Assembly: GCF_009857745.1 (NCBI RefSeq) | Contig: NZ_WWEN01000012.1 | Span: 1-61,661, forward strand | Origin: Thalassovita mangrovi | Lineage (GTDB): Bacteria > Pseudomonadota > Alphaproteobacteria > Rhodobacterales > Rhodobacteraceae | DNA: 61,661 nucleotides | Direction: 5' to 3' | In this document: positions 18,448 to 28,505 of the stretch, piece after piece | Numbering within the stretch: the stretch's first letter is position 1 | Layout of the letters: each line of letters begins with the position of its first letter | Position numbers and translations under genes: made by a program | Notes under the pieces: generated by a model | The model's input: the letters and a program-made list of their open reading frames with translations, nothing else | Told to the model about the DNA's origin: nothing | Database searches by the model: none

Positions 18448-19299
18448 TCACATCAATGACACGTCTTCGCGCTGCGCGCCGAGCTTGCTGATCAGCCGCA
18501 TGTAGAGCGTCACGCTGATCAGCATGATGATCACCAGCGTCGCCGCCACCGCAGACCCGAAGGCCCAGTTGCGCGATTGCAGGAAGAGATCGACCAGGGC
18601 GTTACCGACGAAGAACACCTTGCCGCCGCCCAGCAGAGCGGGGATCAGGTATTCGCCCATCAGCAGGATGAAGACCAGCAGGCTGCCGGTGGCGATGCCG
18701 GGCAGCGACAGCGGCAGCGTCACCTGCAGGAAGGTGCGGATGCGCGTCGCGCCGAGATCCGAAGACGCCTCCAACAGCCGCTTGTCGAGCCGATCAAGGC
18801 TGACGAAGATCGGGAACACCATCAGCGGCAGGTAGCCGTAGACGATGCCGACCAACACCGCGAAGGGGGTGTTGATCAGGCGCACGCCCTCGATCCCGAT
18901 CAGTTCCAGAAGCGCGGGGATGCCGCGGCCGCCCAGCAGGAAGATCCAGGCATAGGAACGGATCAGGATCGAAGTCCAGAATGGCACGATGACCAGCACC
19001 AGAAGCATGGTTTTCCACTTCGGGCTGGCCAGCACGGCCAGATAATAAGCCAGCGGATAAGCGATCACGAGCGCCGCAAAGGTGCCGATCGGCGCCAGCA
19101 TCAGGGTATTCTTGAACGCCGCCCACCGCGCGGGAAGGTTGGCGTATTGTTCCAAGGTGAACGCGGGGACATATCCACCGGAAGCCCCGCGTTCGCCGAA
19201 GCTGAAAACGAGAACGACCGTCAGCGGCACGATCAGCATGACCAGAAACCAGGTTCCGGCAGGTGCCAGTAGCAGAAGATTGCGGGTGCGTTGCGTCAT
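18448..19299 (-). CDS. ABC transporter permease, PotB-like
   Basis: 283 residues with six predicted transmembrane segments starting at residue about 7. The EAA loop EASSDLGATRIRTFLQVTLP is present. It pairs with the PotC-like permease downstream. The PotB/PotC pairing with a PotD/PotA-type binding protein and ATPase places the importer in the polyamine/opine/quaternary-amine branch, not in sugar or peptide transport. Confidence 0.92.
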   Translation of the reverse strand: MTQRTRNLLLLAPAGTWFLVMLIVPLTVVLVFSFGERGASGGYVPAFTLEQYANLPARWAAFKNTLMLAPIGTFAALVIAYPLAYYLAVLASPKWKTMLLVLVIVPFWTSILIRSYAWIFLLGGRGIPALLELIGIEGVRLINTPFAVLVGIVYGYLPLMVFPIFVSLDRLDKRLLEASSDLGATRIRTFLQVTLPLSLPGIATGSLLVFILLMGEYLIPALLGGGKVFFVGNALVDLFLQSRNWAFGSAVAATLVIIMLISVTLYMRLISKLGAQREDVSLM

Positions 19300-19320
19300 G
19301 TCGTTCTCGTCGTGTTCAGA

Positions 19321-20481
19321 TCAGGCCGATTTGAAGCGGGCCATCAGTTCGGCCCGGTTCGGGTCGGTCAGGGTGGCCGCTGCGCCGAATTCCAGCGCGC
19401 TCAGCAATTCCTGCGCCGGGTAGAGGATCGGGTCGTTCAGCAGCTCCGCGGGCAGCAGCGCGTTGGTATGCGCGTCCGCCGACGGATACCCGTGGGCCAG
19501 CACTTCCTTGGCGTTGACCTGCGGGTCGAGCAGGAAGTTGATCAGCGCATAGGCGGCATCCATATGCGGCGCGCCTTTCGGGATCGCGTAGTAATCGCTC
19601 CACAGCTCGCCGCCTTCCTTGCCGAGAACGAACTCGATTTCCGGCATGTCGGTGTTCATCTGCTTGCCGTCGCCGGTCCAGCACATGGTCAGCCAGGCGT
19701 CGCCGTTGCGCATCGCGGGCTGGTAGTCGGACGAGATCGCGAACAGGTGCGGCTTGACTTCCAGCAGCAGCTTTTCGGCATCGGCCAGTTCCGCCGGATC
19801 GACCGAGTTGAAGGAATAGCCGAAATATTTCAGCGCGTTGCCGATGGTGGTCAGCTGGTAGTCATGCACCATGGTGCGGCCCGAGAAGCTTTCCTTCGTG
19901 ATGTCGAAGAACTGCTTCCAGCTGTCCAGCTTCACGCCGTCGGTGTGCTTGCTGTTATAAGCGAGACCGGTGGTGCCCCAGTTCTTCGGCACCGCGTAGA
20001 GCGTGCCGTCGACCGAACCGGCCTCTGCGAAGCGCGGGTCATAGGCGGTGGCGTCGTAATTGGGCAGCCGCGAGGTGTCGAGAGGTTCGATCAGGTCCTC
20101 GGCCACATAGGTGCTGATGGTGTAGTTGGTGGGAACATAGACGTCCCAGCCGCTGCCGCCAGCCTGCAGCTTGGCCAGCATTTCTTCGTTCGAACCGAAG
20201 ACGTTGACCTGCACATGGGCGCCGGTGGCTTCGGTGAAGGCATCGAAGTTGGCCGGGTCGTGGTAGTTCGGCCAGGTGGCCAGGATCACCCGGTCGCCGA
20301 TATCGCCGGCGGCGAAGGCCGGAAGCGGGCGCAGGCCGGGCACGGCGGCGCCCATCACGGCACTGGCCATGCCGAGACCGGTCACGCCAAGAAAGTGACG
20401 GCGGCTGACCGACCCCTTCTTGTAGCGGTAAAGTTCTTCCATGAACTTTTTCTTGCTGATTGGTGTGTCGTCGCGTTGCAT
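19321..20481 (-). CDS. ABC transporter substrate-binding protein, PotD-like, Tat-type signal
   Basis: 386 residues. The N-terminus has a cytosolic Lys-rich lead and then SRRHFLGVTGLGMASAV, a twin-arginine signal with hydrophobic core; processing is likely near residue 54 (AFA). The mature part fits the spermidine/putrescine-binding fold with conserved TWPNYHDPANF, YNSKHTD and DAWLTM-like segments. It captures the substrate in the periplasm for the PotB/C-like permeases. Given the dimethylglycine-dehydrogenase-like enzyme in the operon, an N-methylated amine or amino acid is a reasonable guess. Confidence 0.92.
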   Translation of the reverse strand: MQRDDTPISKKKFMEELYRYKKGSVSRRHFLGVTGLGMASAVMGAAVPGLRPLPAFAAGDIGDRVILATWPNYHDPANFDAFTEATGAHVQVNVFGSNEEMLAKLQAGGSGWDVYVPTNYTISTYVAEDLIEPLDTSRLPNYDATAYDPRFAEAGSVDGTLYAVPKNWGTTGLAYNSKHTDGVKLDSWKQFFDITKESFSGRTMVHDYQLTTIGNALKYFGYSFNSVDPAELADAEKLLLEVKPHLFAISSDYQPAMRNGDAWLTMCWTGDGKQMNTDMPEIEFVLGKEGGELWSDYYAIPKGAPHMDAAYALINFLLDPQVNAKEVLAHGYPSADAHTNALLPAELLNDPILYPAQELLSALEFGAAATLTDPNRAELMARFKSA

Positions 20482-20514
20482 TTGGATACTCCCTGTGAAG
20501 AGTTTTCGTAGGCT

Positions 20515-21642
20515 TTAGTTATTTTCCAGAACGAGCGCCGCGCCTGCATCCCAGGATGCCTGCAGCACATCGCCCGTATTGAACGGCCCTTCGTTCAATT
20601 CCGCGAGCCTGGGCGCCAGCACCAGGAAATCTCCAAGGCTGTCATGGCGCACCAGGTATTCCGTATGTTCGCCCAGGAAGATCCGGTTCAGCACCGTCAC
20701 CGGCAGGCTGCCATCGCTGGCCTTGGTGCTGAGGCTGATCTGTTCGGGGCGGACGCTGACCGTGACGTCCTGGCCGGGGTGCAGATCGTGCACCGCCTCG
20801 CCGGTTACGTCTTGGCCGTTGCCCAGGGTGACGTTCGCGACCGATCCGGACACGTTCGCCACCTTGCCGTCAAAGAAGTTGGTCGACCCCACGAAGCCCG
20901 CCACATAGCGGTTGCGCGGCCGGTCGTAGAGGTCCTGCGGCGATCCGATCTGTTCGATCTTGCCCGCCCGCATGATGCAGACCCGGTCGCTCATCGACAG
21001 GGCTTCTTCCTGATCGTGGGTGACCAGGATGAAGGTGATTCCAAGACTGCGCTGGATGTTCTGCAGTTCGATCTGCATGTCCTTGCGCAGCTTGCGGTCC
21101 AGCGCCGCCAGCGGTTCGTCAAGCAGCAGAAGCTTGGGTTCGTTCACCACCGCGCGGGCCAGGGCGACGCGCTGCTGCTGGCCGCCCGACATTTCCCAGA
21201 TACGGCGATCCTCGAACCCCTTCAGCTGCACCAGATCCAGCGCCTTGGCGACCTTGTCGGCGATTTCGGCCTTGGACGGGCGCGGGCGGCGTTGCTTCAG
21301 CCCGTAGCCGATATTCTGCGCCACGGTCAGGTGCGGGAACAGCGCATAGTGCTGGAACACCATGTTCACCGGCCGCAGATGCGCGTCCAGCTTGTTCACC
21401 ACGTCGCCGTCGAGCAGCACCTCACCATCGGTCGGCGCCTCGAACCCCGCCAGCATCCGCAGCGCTGTGGTCTTGCCGCAGCCCGAGGGGCCGAGGAAGG
21501 ACAGGAACTCGCCCTCCTCGATCGCCAGGTTCAGATCGTCCGCCGCCAGAACGTCGCCGAATCGCTTCGACACGGCGCGCAGTTCGGCGATGATTTTCTT
21601 GCCGCCGCCTTCGCGGCCCGGGGTATATTCACCCTTGTTCAT
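20515..21642 (-). CDS. ABC transporter ATP-binding protein, PotA-like
   Basis: About 375 residues. Walker A GPSGCGKTTALRM, signature MSGGQQQRVALARA, Walker B LLLLDEPLAALD and the switch His in VTHDQEEAL are all intact. The C-terminal TOBE region (about residues 250-375) is typical for the polyamine importer class. I set the start at ATG 21642 (AGGGAAA upstream); the frame extends to 21780, but that would overlap the divergent LuxR gene. First gene of the importer/dehydrogenase operon. Confidence 0.92.
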   Translation of the reverse strand: MNKGEYTPGREGGGKKIIAELRAVSKRFGDVLAADDLNLAIEEGEFLSFLGPSGCGKTTALRMLAGFEAPTDGEVLLDGDVVNKLDAHLRPVNMVFQHYALFPHLTVAQNIGYGLKQRRPRPSKAEIADKVAKALDLVQLKGFEDRRIWEMSGGQQQRVALARAVVNEPKLLLLDEPLAALDRKLRKDMQIELQNIQRSLGITFILVTHDQEEALSMSDRVCIMRAGKIEQIGSPQDLYDRPRNRYVAGFVGSTNFFDGKVANVSGSVANVTLGNGQDVTGEAVHDLHPGQDVTVSVRPEQISLSTKASDGSLPVTVLNRIFLGEHTEYLVRHDSLGDFLVLAPRLAELNEGPFNTGDVLQASWDAGAALVLENN

Positions 21643-21773
21643 TTTCTTGATTGTTTCCCTGTTGGGTGGCATATCATCTGTTTTGAAAAAATCGTAAGAA
21701 AATCCCGATTCATTGTATATACCACGAATTAGGTAGTCCAAATTTGATAAGCGGGATATTGGGAGGATAAACT
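21643..21773. promoter_or_regulatory. Divergent promoter region, importer operon / LuxR gene
   Basis: This 131-bp AT-rich gap (for example GTATATACCACG near 21715) must hold the promoters of both the importer operon and the LuxR regulator. No perfect dyad stands out to my eye. Confidence 0.35.
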
Positions 21774-22565
21774 GTGACAAATTGGGCCGAGGCGACAGGC
21801 GAGCTGATCGCGGCGATCGACACCGACGATTTTGCGTCGAAACTTTCCAATGCTTTTAAAAGGATAGCGCCGTTCGACTATACGGTCGTCTTCGGCTATC
21901 TCGGCTCCGCCCGGCCGCTGGACCTGTATGACGACTTCCCGAGCGGCAAGCGCAGGGTCTTCGTCGAGGACTACCAGGAAGGCCCCTATCTTCTCGATCC
22001 GTTCTACCTGGCCAGCACGACTCCGGTAGAATCGGGCCTGTACCGGCTGCGCGACCTGGCGCCGGACCGGTTCTATCAGGGCGAATATTTCCGCAACTAT
22101 TACGTCCAGACCGGGCTGGCCGAGGAAATCGGGTTCTTCATCAACCTGCCCGGCGGCGTGGTCGTGGTGGTGTCGCTGATGCGGGCGGAAAAGGCGTTCA
22201 CGGCCAAGGAAATCCGCGAATTGCGGGCCTATTGGCCGGTGGTGGAGGCCGCCTGCTGCAAGCATTGGCGCGATCTGGCGACGCAATTCGGCGCCGAGGC
22301 TGGCACGACGACGGAAAACGGGTTGTACAAGAGCCTAGAACTGGCGTTCCAGACCTTCGGCAAGGGCGTGCTGACCCCGCGCGAACGCGAAGTGGTCGAA
22401 TTCACCCTGAAGGGCCATTCCGCCGAAGCCGTCGGCCGCATCCTTGAAATCGCCCCCGGCACGGTGCGGATTCACCGGCGCAACATCTATTCCAAGCTGC
22501 AGATCCGGTCGCAGGGCGAATTGTTTTCAGAATTCATCGACACGCTGCTGCAAAGCCCGGCCTGA
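21774..22565 (+). CDS. LuxR-family transcriptional regulator
   Basis: 263 residues starting at GTG 21774, with GGGAGGA eight bases upstream. The N-terminal about 180 residues look like a ligand-sensing GAF/autoinducer-type domain. The C-terminal GerE helix-turn-helix is clear: LTPREREVVEFTLKGHSAE, then IAPGTVRIHRRNIYSKLQIRS-like recognition sequence. It is divergent from the PotA-like gene (131-bp gap), so it probably senses the substrate of that operon. The signal is unknown. Confidence 0.88.
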   Translation: MTNWAEATGELIAAIDTDDFASKLSNAFKRIAPFDYTVVFGYLGSARPLDLYDDFPSGKRRVFVEDYQEGPYLLDPFYLASTTPVESGLYRLRDLAPDRFYQGEYFRNYYVQTGLAEEIGFFINLPGGVVVVVSLMRAEKAFTAKEIRELRAYWPVVEAACCKHWRDLATQFGAEAGTTTENGLYKSLELAFQTFGKGVLTPREREVVEFTLKGHSAEAVGRILEIAPGTVRIHRRNIYSKLQIRSQGELFSEFIDTLLQSPA

Positions 22566-22572
22566 TCCGCGC

Positions 22573-22599
22573 CGGGCAGCGGGGAATGCCCCCTGCCCG
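22573..22599. terminator. Bidirectional stem-loop between LuxR and RND genes
   Basis: CGGGCAG / CTGCCCG arms (7 bp) extend inward through GGGG/CCCC with one bulged base and a 4-nt loop. It sits exactly between the convergent LuxR and RND pump genes, so it probably terminates both. Confidence 0.6.
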
Positions 22600-22610
22600 A
22601 CGCGCTATCG

Positions 22611-25600
22611 TCAGGTCTTGGCGATGCGATAGATCGCCGGGATCACCAGCACGGTGAAGGCGGTGGAAGACGCCAGCCCGAACAGCAGCGAAATCGCCAG
22701 CCCCTGGAAGATCGGGTCGAACAGGATCACCGCCGCCCCGATCATCGCCGCGATGGCGGTCAGCAGGATCGGCTTGAACCGGGTCGCCCCCGCCTCGATC
22801 AGGATATCCACGGTGACCTTTTGGTCGGGATCGGCATGGCGGATGAAATCCACCAGCAGGATCGAGTTGCGCACGATGATCCCGGCCAGCGCGATGAAGC
22901 CGATCATCGAGGTGGCCGAAAACGGCGCCCCGAACAGCCAGTGGCCCAGCATGATGCCGAGGAAGGTCAGCGGCACCGGCGTCAGGATCACCAGCGGCAG
23001 ACGGAAGCTGCCGAACTGCGCCACGACGAGGATGTAGATCCCCAGCAGCGCCACGCCGAAGGCCGCGCCCATGTCGCGGAAGGTCACCCAGGTGACTTCC
23101 CATTCGCCGTCCCACAGCAGCACCGGCTGATCGGTGGTTTCCGGCTGGCCGTTCATCCGGATCACCGGCTTGTAGCCTTCGGGCCAGTCGATCGCGTCCA
23201 GCCGGTTGGCGACTTCCAGCATGCCGTAAAGCGGCGCCTCGAAATCGCCGGCCAGTTCGCCGGTGACCATGATGACGTCATAGCCGTTATGCCGGAACAC
23301 CGGGAAGGACGCGCGTTCCTCGACGATATCCACCACGTCGCCCAGTTCGACCACGCCGCGTCCGCCCGGCAGGGCGTTGGCGGGCACCGGGGTCGACAGC
23401 GCCTCGGCATCCATCACCCGGTCGGATTTGGCCCGCGACATGACGATGGGGATCGGCCGGCGGCCGTCGCCGCGATGCGAATAGCCCACCGTGGTTTCCC
23501 CGTTCAGCATGCGCAGCGTATCGAGAGCATCGCTTTCCTGCACCAGGTAGAAATCCATGTCGGTCGGCCGCAGTTCGGCCCGCAACCGGCGCGACCGTTC
23601 GCCATAGCTGTCGTCGACATCCACCACGAAGGGGATATCCTCGAACGCCTTGCGCACCTGCGCGGCCACCTCGCGCCGGACCTCGGCGTCGGGACCATAG
23701 ATTTCCGCCAGCAGGGTGGAAATCACCGGCGGACCGGGCGGCGGTTCGACCACCTTGACCACCGTGCCCTCGGGCACCTCGACCTGATCGGCCAGCCGTT
23801 GGCGCAGTTCCAGCGCGATTTCATGGCTCACCCGGTCACGGTCGCCCTTGGGCAGCAGGTTGAGCTGCACATCGCCCTGTTCCGGCAGCCCGCGCAGATA
23901 GTAATGCCGCACCAGACCGTTGAAGTTGAACGGCGCCGCCGTCCCGGCATGAAGCTGGGCCGAGATCACCTCGGGCAGGTCCATCGCGACACGCGCCGCC
24001 TGCTGCAGCACCGCATCGGTCGCCTCGACGCTGGCGCCTTCGGGCAGGTCGACGACGATGGCCAGTTCCGACTTGTTGTCGAAGGGCAGCAACTTCACCG
24101 TCACGTCCTTGGTGTAGAGCGCGGTGAGCGACCCGAAGGACAGCGCAATCACCACCAGCAAGAACAGGCCCGAGCGCCCCTTGCTGGAAATCACCGGCCT
24201 TGCGATGGAGGCATAGAACCGCCCCAGACGCCCGCCGGGGAACCCGCCCTCTTCATGATGCAGCGGCGCGCGGCCCGCGATCTTCAGCATCAGCCAAGGC
24301 GTGATCATCACCGCCACGAAGAACGAGAAGATCATCGCGGCCGAAGCATTGGCCGGGATCGGCGACATGTAGGGCCCCATCAGCCCCGACACGAACAGCA
24401 TCGGCAGCAGCGCCACAACCACGGTCAGCGTGGCGACGATGGTGGGGTTGCCCACCTCGGCCACGGCGGCCACGGCGGCTTCCATCCGGCTTTGGCCCTC
24501 GCGCTTCATGCCCCAGTGGCGGGCGATGTTTTCGATCACCACGATGGCGTCATCGACAAGGATACCGATGGAGAAGATCAGCGCGAACAGCGACACCCGG
24601 TTCAGCGTGTAGCCCATGATATAGGCCGCAAACAGCGTCAGCAGGATGGTGACCGGGATCACGATCGCCACCACGATGGCTTCACGCCAACCGATCGCCA
24701 GCAGCACCAGGATCACGATGGACACGGTGGCCAGCGCCAGGTGAAACAGCAGTTCGTTGGCCTTTTCATCCGCCGTTTCGCCGTAATCGCGGGTGATTTC
24801 CATTGCCACGCTGTCGGGGATCAGCTCGCCCTGCATTTCCTCCACCCGGTGCAGGATTTCCTCGGCCACGGTCACCGCGTTGGCGCCGGCCCGCTTGGCC
24901 ACCGCCAGCGTCACCGCCGGTTCGCGGGTGATGGTGCCGTCCTCGGCCCGTTCCAGGGTGGTGACGTATTGTTCCTCCATCCCGGTGACGAAGGAAATAT
25001 CGGCCACGTCGCGGACATAGACGGTGCGCCCGTCTCGCGCGGTCAGTTCCAGGTTGCCGATTTCGGACGGGGTTTTCAGCGTCTTGCCGATCACCAGCGG
25101 GATCTGGTCGCCGCCGTCGCGCAACCGGCCCGCCGGGGCGGCGGAATTGGCGCCCTGCACCTTGCCCGCCAGCTGCTGCAGGGTGATGCCGTGCAGCGCC
25201 AGCTTTTCGGGATCGGGCGCGACGCGCAGCACCTCGTCGGTGGCGCCGGTCAGGTAGGTCAGGCCGACGTTTTCGATCTGCGCCAGCTTCACCTCGACCT
25301 CGCGGGCGATCCGCGTGAGCTGCGCCGCATCCACCGCGCCCGCGCCGGGGGCGGCGGAAAAGGTCAGCGACACGATGGGCACGTCATTGATGCCGCGCCC
25401 GACCACCAGCGGCTGCGGGATGCCGACCGGGATACGATCCATATTGGCAAGGATCTTGTCGCGCACCCGCAGGATCGCGGTATCGGCGGACACGCCGACC
25501 ACGAAACGCGCGGTCACCATGACCTGATCGTCCCGGGTGTCGGAATAGACATGTTCGACCTGGTCGATGCCCTTGACGATGGTTTCCAGAGGTTCGGTCA

Positions 25601-25832
25601 CCAGCTTGACCGCATCCTCGGCGCGCAGCCCGTCGGCCTGCACGTGGATGTCGACCAAGGGCACCGAGATTTGCGGTTCCTCCTCGCGCGGCAGGCTGAT
25701 CAGGGCGATCATCCCCACCGCCAGCGAGGCCAGCAGCAGAAGCGGCGTGAGAGGCGAAAGGATGAAGGAGCGCGTCAGGCGCCCGGCAATCCCCAAGGCG
25801 CCCGAAGGGGCCTGACCCGACGGTTCACTCAT
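22611..25832 (-). CDS. RND-family efflux pump permease (AcrB/CusA superfamily)
   Basis: 1073 residues, full length for an inner-membrane RND proton antiporter: one N-terminal helix, a large periplasmic loop, helices 2-6, a second loop and helices 8-12. The helix-4 proton-relay Asp pair is in GILVDDAIVVIENIARH. RIPVGIPQP and the TRDDQVMV regions are typical of the hydrophobic/amphiphile-efflux-like branch. It exports toxic compounds with an outer-membrane channel not encoded here. Its ATG overlaps the end of the adaptor gene (ATGA), so it is the second gene of a two-gene operon. Confidence 0.93.
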   Translation of the reverse strand: MSEPSGQAPSGALGIAGRLTRSFILSPLTPLLLLASLAVGMIALISLPREEEPQISVPLVDIHVQADGLRAEDAVKLVTEPLETIVKGIDQVEHVYSDTRDDQVMVTARFVVGVSADTAILRVRDKILANMDRIPVGIPQPLVVGRGINDVPIVSLTFSAAPGAGAVDAAQLTRIAREVEVKLAQIENVGLTYLTGATDEVLRVAPDPEKLALHGITLQQLAGKVQGANSAAPAGRLRDGGDQIPLVIGKTLKTPSEIGNLELTARDGRTVYVRDVADISFVTGMEEQYVTTLERAEDGTITREPAVTLAVAKRAGANAVTVAEEILHRVEEMQGELIPDSVAMEITRDYGETADEKANELLFHLALATVSIVILVLLAIGWREAIVVAIVIPVTILLTLFAAYIMGYTLNRVSLFALIFSIGILVDDAIVVIENIARHWGMKREGQSRMEAAVAAVAEVGNPTIVATLTVVVALLPMLFVSGLMGPYMSPIPANASAAMIFSFFVAVMITPWLMLKIAGRAPLHHEEGGFPGGRLGRFYASIARPVISSKGRSGLFLLVVIALSFGSLTALYTKDVTVKLLPFDNKSELAIVVDLPEGASVEATDAVLQQAARVAMDLPEVISAQLHAGTAAPFNFNGLVRHYYLRGLPEQGDVQLNLLPKGDRDRVSHEIALELRQRLADQVEVPEGTVVKVVEPPPGPPVISTLLAEIYGPDAEVRREVAAQVRKAFEDIPFVVDVDDSYGERSRRLRAELRPTDMDFYLVQESDALDTLRMLNGETTVGYSHRGDGRRPIPIVMSRAKSDRVMDAEALSTPVPANALPGGRGVVELGDVVDIVEERASFPVFRHNGYDVIMVTGELAGDFEAPLYGMLEVANRLDAIDWPEGYKPVIRMNGQPETTDQPVLLWDGEWEVTWVTFRDMGAAFGVALLGIYILVVAQFGSFRLPLVILTPVPLTFLGIMLGHWLFGAPFSATSMIGFIALAGIIVRNSILLVDFIRHADPDQKVTVDILIEAGATRFKPILLTAIAAMIGAAVILFDPIFQGLAISLLFGLASSTAFTVLVIPAIYRIAKT

Positions 25833-26793
25833 GAGCGTCCACCACTACCTTGTCGCCGGCGGAAAGGCCGGTCAGAATTTCACGCCAGTCGGCACCGTCA
25901 CGGGTGATCAGCTCGCCGGGCACCACCGCCCGCGACAGCACCCCCTGCGCGGTTTCGACCCGCACCAGGTCGATGCCGCCGACCCGTTCCAGCGCCGCGT
26001 CGGGCACCAGCAGCGCCTCGCGCTCGGCCACCGGCAGGCGCACCGGCACCCGCCGACCGACAAACCGGGTATCCAGGCCCTCGACCTCGACATCGGCCTC
26101 GACCCGGCCTCCCTGCACCAGCGGGTAGAGCTTGACCAGCTCCCCTTGGCGTCGTTCGCCGTCCTGGCCGATCTCGATCGTGTCGCCTTCGGCCAGCGCC
26201 CCGGCGAAACGTTCCGGCACCGCAAGGCGCAGGAACGCGCCGCCGCCGCCGATTTCCGCCAGCGCTTCGCCCGCGTTGACCACCGATCCGCGCGCCACCG
26301 GCACGCTCAGCACCACGCCGGTATCGGGCGCCAGCACCGCGCCTTCGGTGATCTGCTGTTCGATCACCAGCCGTTCCGAGGACAGGCTGGAAATCTGACC
26401 GTCCAGCACCTGCACCTGGGTGCGCAGCTGATCCATTCTCTGCGAGGTGATCACGCCGCGTTCCAGCAGTTGTTCGCCGCGATCCAGATCGGACTGCGCG
26501 GTGGCAAGCTGCGCCCGCGCCGCGTCGAGCTGGGCGTCGATCGAGTCGATCCGGAAGGCCAGCTTGTCATCCTCGATCACCGCGACCCGCGTGCCCGCTT
26601 CGACCCGATCGCCTTCGGTCACCAGCAATTCGCTGATGGTGCCGCCGATGCGCGCCCGCGCCGGCACCCGGTCGCGGGTTTCGATCTGTCCGTAGACGGG
26701 TTTCCATTCGGTCACGGTCTGCGGCACCACCTCGATCGTTTCGGCGGTAACCGGCGCCGCAAACAGACAGAACAGAACGAAAAATCGTTTCAT
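25825..26793 (-). CDS. RND efflux periplasmic adaptor (membrane fusion protein)
   Basis: 322 residues, somewhat short for the family. The signal peptide is residues 1-17 (cleavage near VTA-E). A lipoyl half motif is at about 45-80 (GGTISELLVTEGDRVEAGTRVA), then a coiled-coil hairpin at about 85-145, the second lipoyl half and beta-barrel domains. It bridges the RND permease to an outer-membrane channel. First gene of the efflux operon. Confidence 0.92.
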   Translation of the reverse strand: MKRFFVLFCLFAAPVTAETIEVVPQTVTEWKPVYGQIETRDRVPARARIGGTISELLVTEGDRVEAGTRVAVIEDDKLAFRIDSIDAQLDAARAQLATAQSDLDRGEQLLERGVITSQRMDQLRTQVQVLDGQISSLSSERLVIEQQITEGAVLAPDTGVVLSVPVARGSVVNAGEALAEIGGGGAFLRLAVPERFAGALAEGDTIEIGQDGERRQGELVKLYPLVQGGRVEADVEVEGLDTRFVGRRVPVRLPVAEREALLVPDAALERVGGIDLVRVETAQGVLSRAVVPGELITRDGADWREILTGLSAGDKVVVDAHE

Positions 26794-27228
26794 CAGACTT
26801 CCCCTGATAGCCGGTGTGAATTTCGCTGCACGCTAGTGCGCGCCCCGACATATTTCTTTGACATAACGCAAACTTAGGTCGCACCAAATCCGGTCCATAT
26901 TAACCCCGGATGGCGCTGGCGCCGACGGGTTTCAAGGCCAAAACCGATGCAAACGGATCAGTCCGCTCTCCGCCACCGTCTGCAAGACCGGTGTGGAAAG
27001 CAAGGGTTGAAAGCGTCTGATCGGGGAAACGAAGGGCGGGCGGCGGCGGGGATATCGCGCCCGGATCTGCTGTCGCGGGACGCCGTTCGCGGCGGATGAA
27101 ATGGATTTTTACGAATAAGAAACAGAAGCTTATCCAGGAACAGCAACTGGACTCCGCCCTTCGGATCGCCGCGATGGCGGGTCGACCGGGCCGCGAACGG
27201 CCCGGCCGGTCGGGGATACGCCCCGAAA
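26794..27228. other. Intergenic region without a supported gene
   Basis: 435 bp between the efflux operon start and the truncated TonB receptor. The adaptor promoter should lie in the AT-richer stretch at 26800-26900. Short frames here have no family resemblance. A perfect 8-bp stem-loop (27186-27205, CCGGGCCG / CGGCCCGG) lies just after the receptor stop and may terminate it. Confidence 0.4.
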
Positions 27229-28505
27229 TCAGAAGCTGCGGTTCAGTGTCACCGTGATGGTGCGGCCTTCGCCCTTGGAACAGCCGTAGCTGTCATAGCA
27301 GTTCCCGTAATAATCCCGATCGAAGAGATTGGTCACGTTGAGATCCAGCGTGAAGTCGGACACCTCATAGCTCACCGCCAGATCGGCCAGGGTATAGGAC
27401 GGCGTGACGCGCCCGTTGCTTTGGGTGGCGTAGAAGGACGACACGTAACGCAGCCCGCCGCCGATGGTCAGCCCCTCGGCAATCGCCGCGGCGTCGTAAT
27501 CGAGCCAGATCGCGGCCTGGTGGTTCGGCGACATCGAATTTTCGTTGCCGACGATCGAGGCGTCGGTGGACTTGGTGACTTCGCTGTCCAGATAGCTGTA
27601 GCTGAACACGCCCTGCAACACGCTGTTGATCGCCCCGCGCGCTTCAAGCTCCAGCCCGCGAGACCGCACTTCGCCCGCCTGGGTGAAGCTCGACCAGGTC
27701 GGGTCGTTCAGGTCGTATTCCTTCACGTTGGTCTTGCGCAGGTCGAAGATCGCGGCGCTCAGCATCAGGGCGCTGTTGGGCTGATAGCGCAGGCCCGCTT
27801 CCCATTGCTTGCTTTCCGACGGTTTCAGCGGATCGCCGGCAAGGGTGGTGCCGACATTCTGGATGAAGCCTTCGGTATAGCTGGCATAGGGGGTCAACCC
27901 GTTGGCGAAGTCATGCGTCAGCCCGATCATGCCGGTGGTGGCATCGTTTTCCTGCCACTGGGTGCCGCCGCCGGACAGGTCTTCAACCTCGATTTCGAAC
28001 CAGCTGTGGCGCAACCCGCCGGTCAACGTGGTGCCGTTGGCGAATTTCACATGGTCCTGAACGTACAGCCCCTTTTCGGTATAGGTCGAGCGGGTCATCG
28101 ACGACAGCGCCGGGTCGGCGACCGCGAAATCGAGGCTCGGGTCGGCATAGGGCACCGTGTAGATCGTGTAGTCGAGATACTGCGTCACGTCTGAGCGGCT
28201 GCGCTGGTAATCGGCCCCGATAATGAGGCTGTTATCGGCGCTGCCGATCACGCTTTTCCATTCCAGGGTATTGTCGATCCCCAGCGTTTTCGCATCTTCG
28301 TCGTTGCGGAAGGCATAATAGTTCAGCCCGGTCGCATCGGCCCAGCCGAAATCGAGCTGCGCGTAATCCGTCGTCTGATGGGCATAGCGCAGGCGCTGAT
28401 TGAAGGTCAGGTCGGGCGTGAATTCATGGGTGAGTTCCCAGCCGACCGATTGCTGTTCGGTGTCGAAATGGTTGTAGGCCGATTGCCGATAGGCAAAGGA
28501 CCCCG
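27229..28505 (-). pseudogene. Truncated TonB-dependent siderophore receptor (C-terminal barrel only)
   Basis: About 425 residues corresponding to the last two thirds of a siderophore receptor. Beta-barrel strands alternate through FHEF/YTEGF-type segments, SKQWEAGLRYQPN is typical, and it ends in the outer-membrane Phe (TVTLNRSF). There is no signal peptide, TonB box or plug domain: homology stops near 28505, exactly where a sigma-factor fragment on the other strand begins. The apparent TTG start at 28509 has no credible ribosome binding site. It therefore cannot make a working receptor. It lies downstream of tonB, so it once probably used that system. Confidence 0.8.

Noticed and set aside
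22821-25907. 1028-aa plus-strand frame
   Set aside because: Exact antisense of the RND pump, His/Gln/Asp-rich and without domains.
26958-27146. 62-aa minus-strand frame in the gap before the receptor remnant
   Set aside because: Arg/Pro-rich text with no ribosome binding site or motif.
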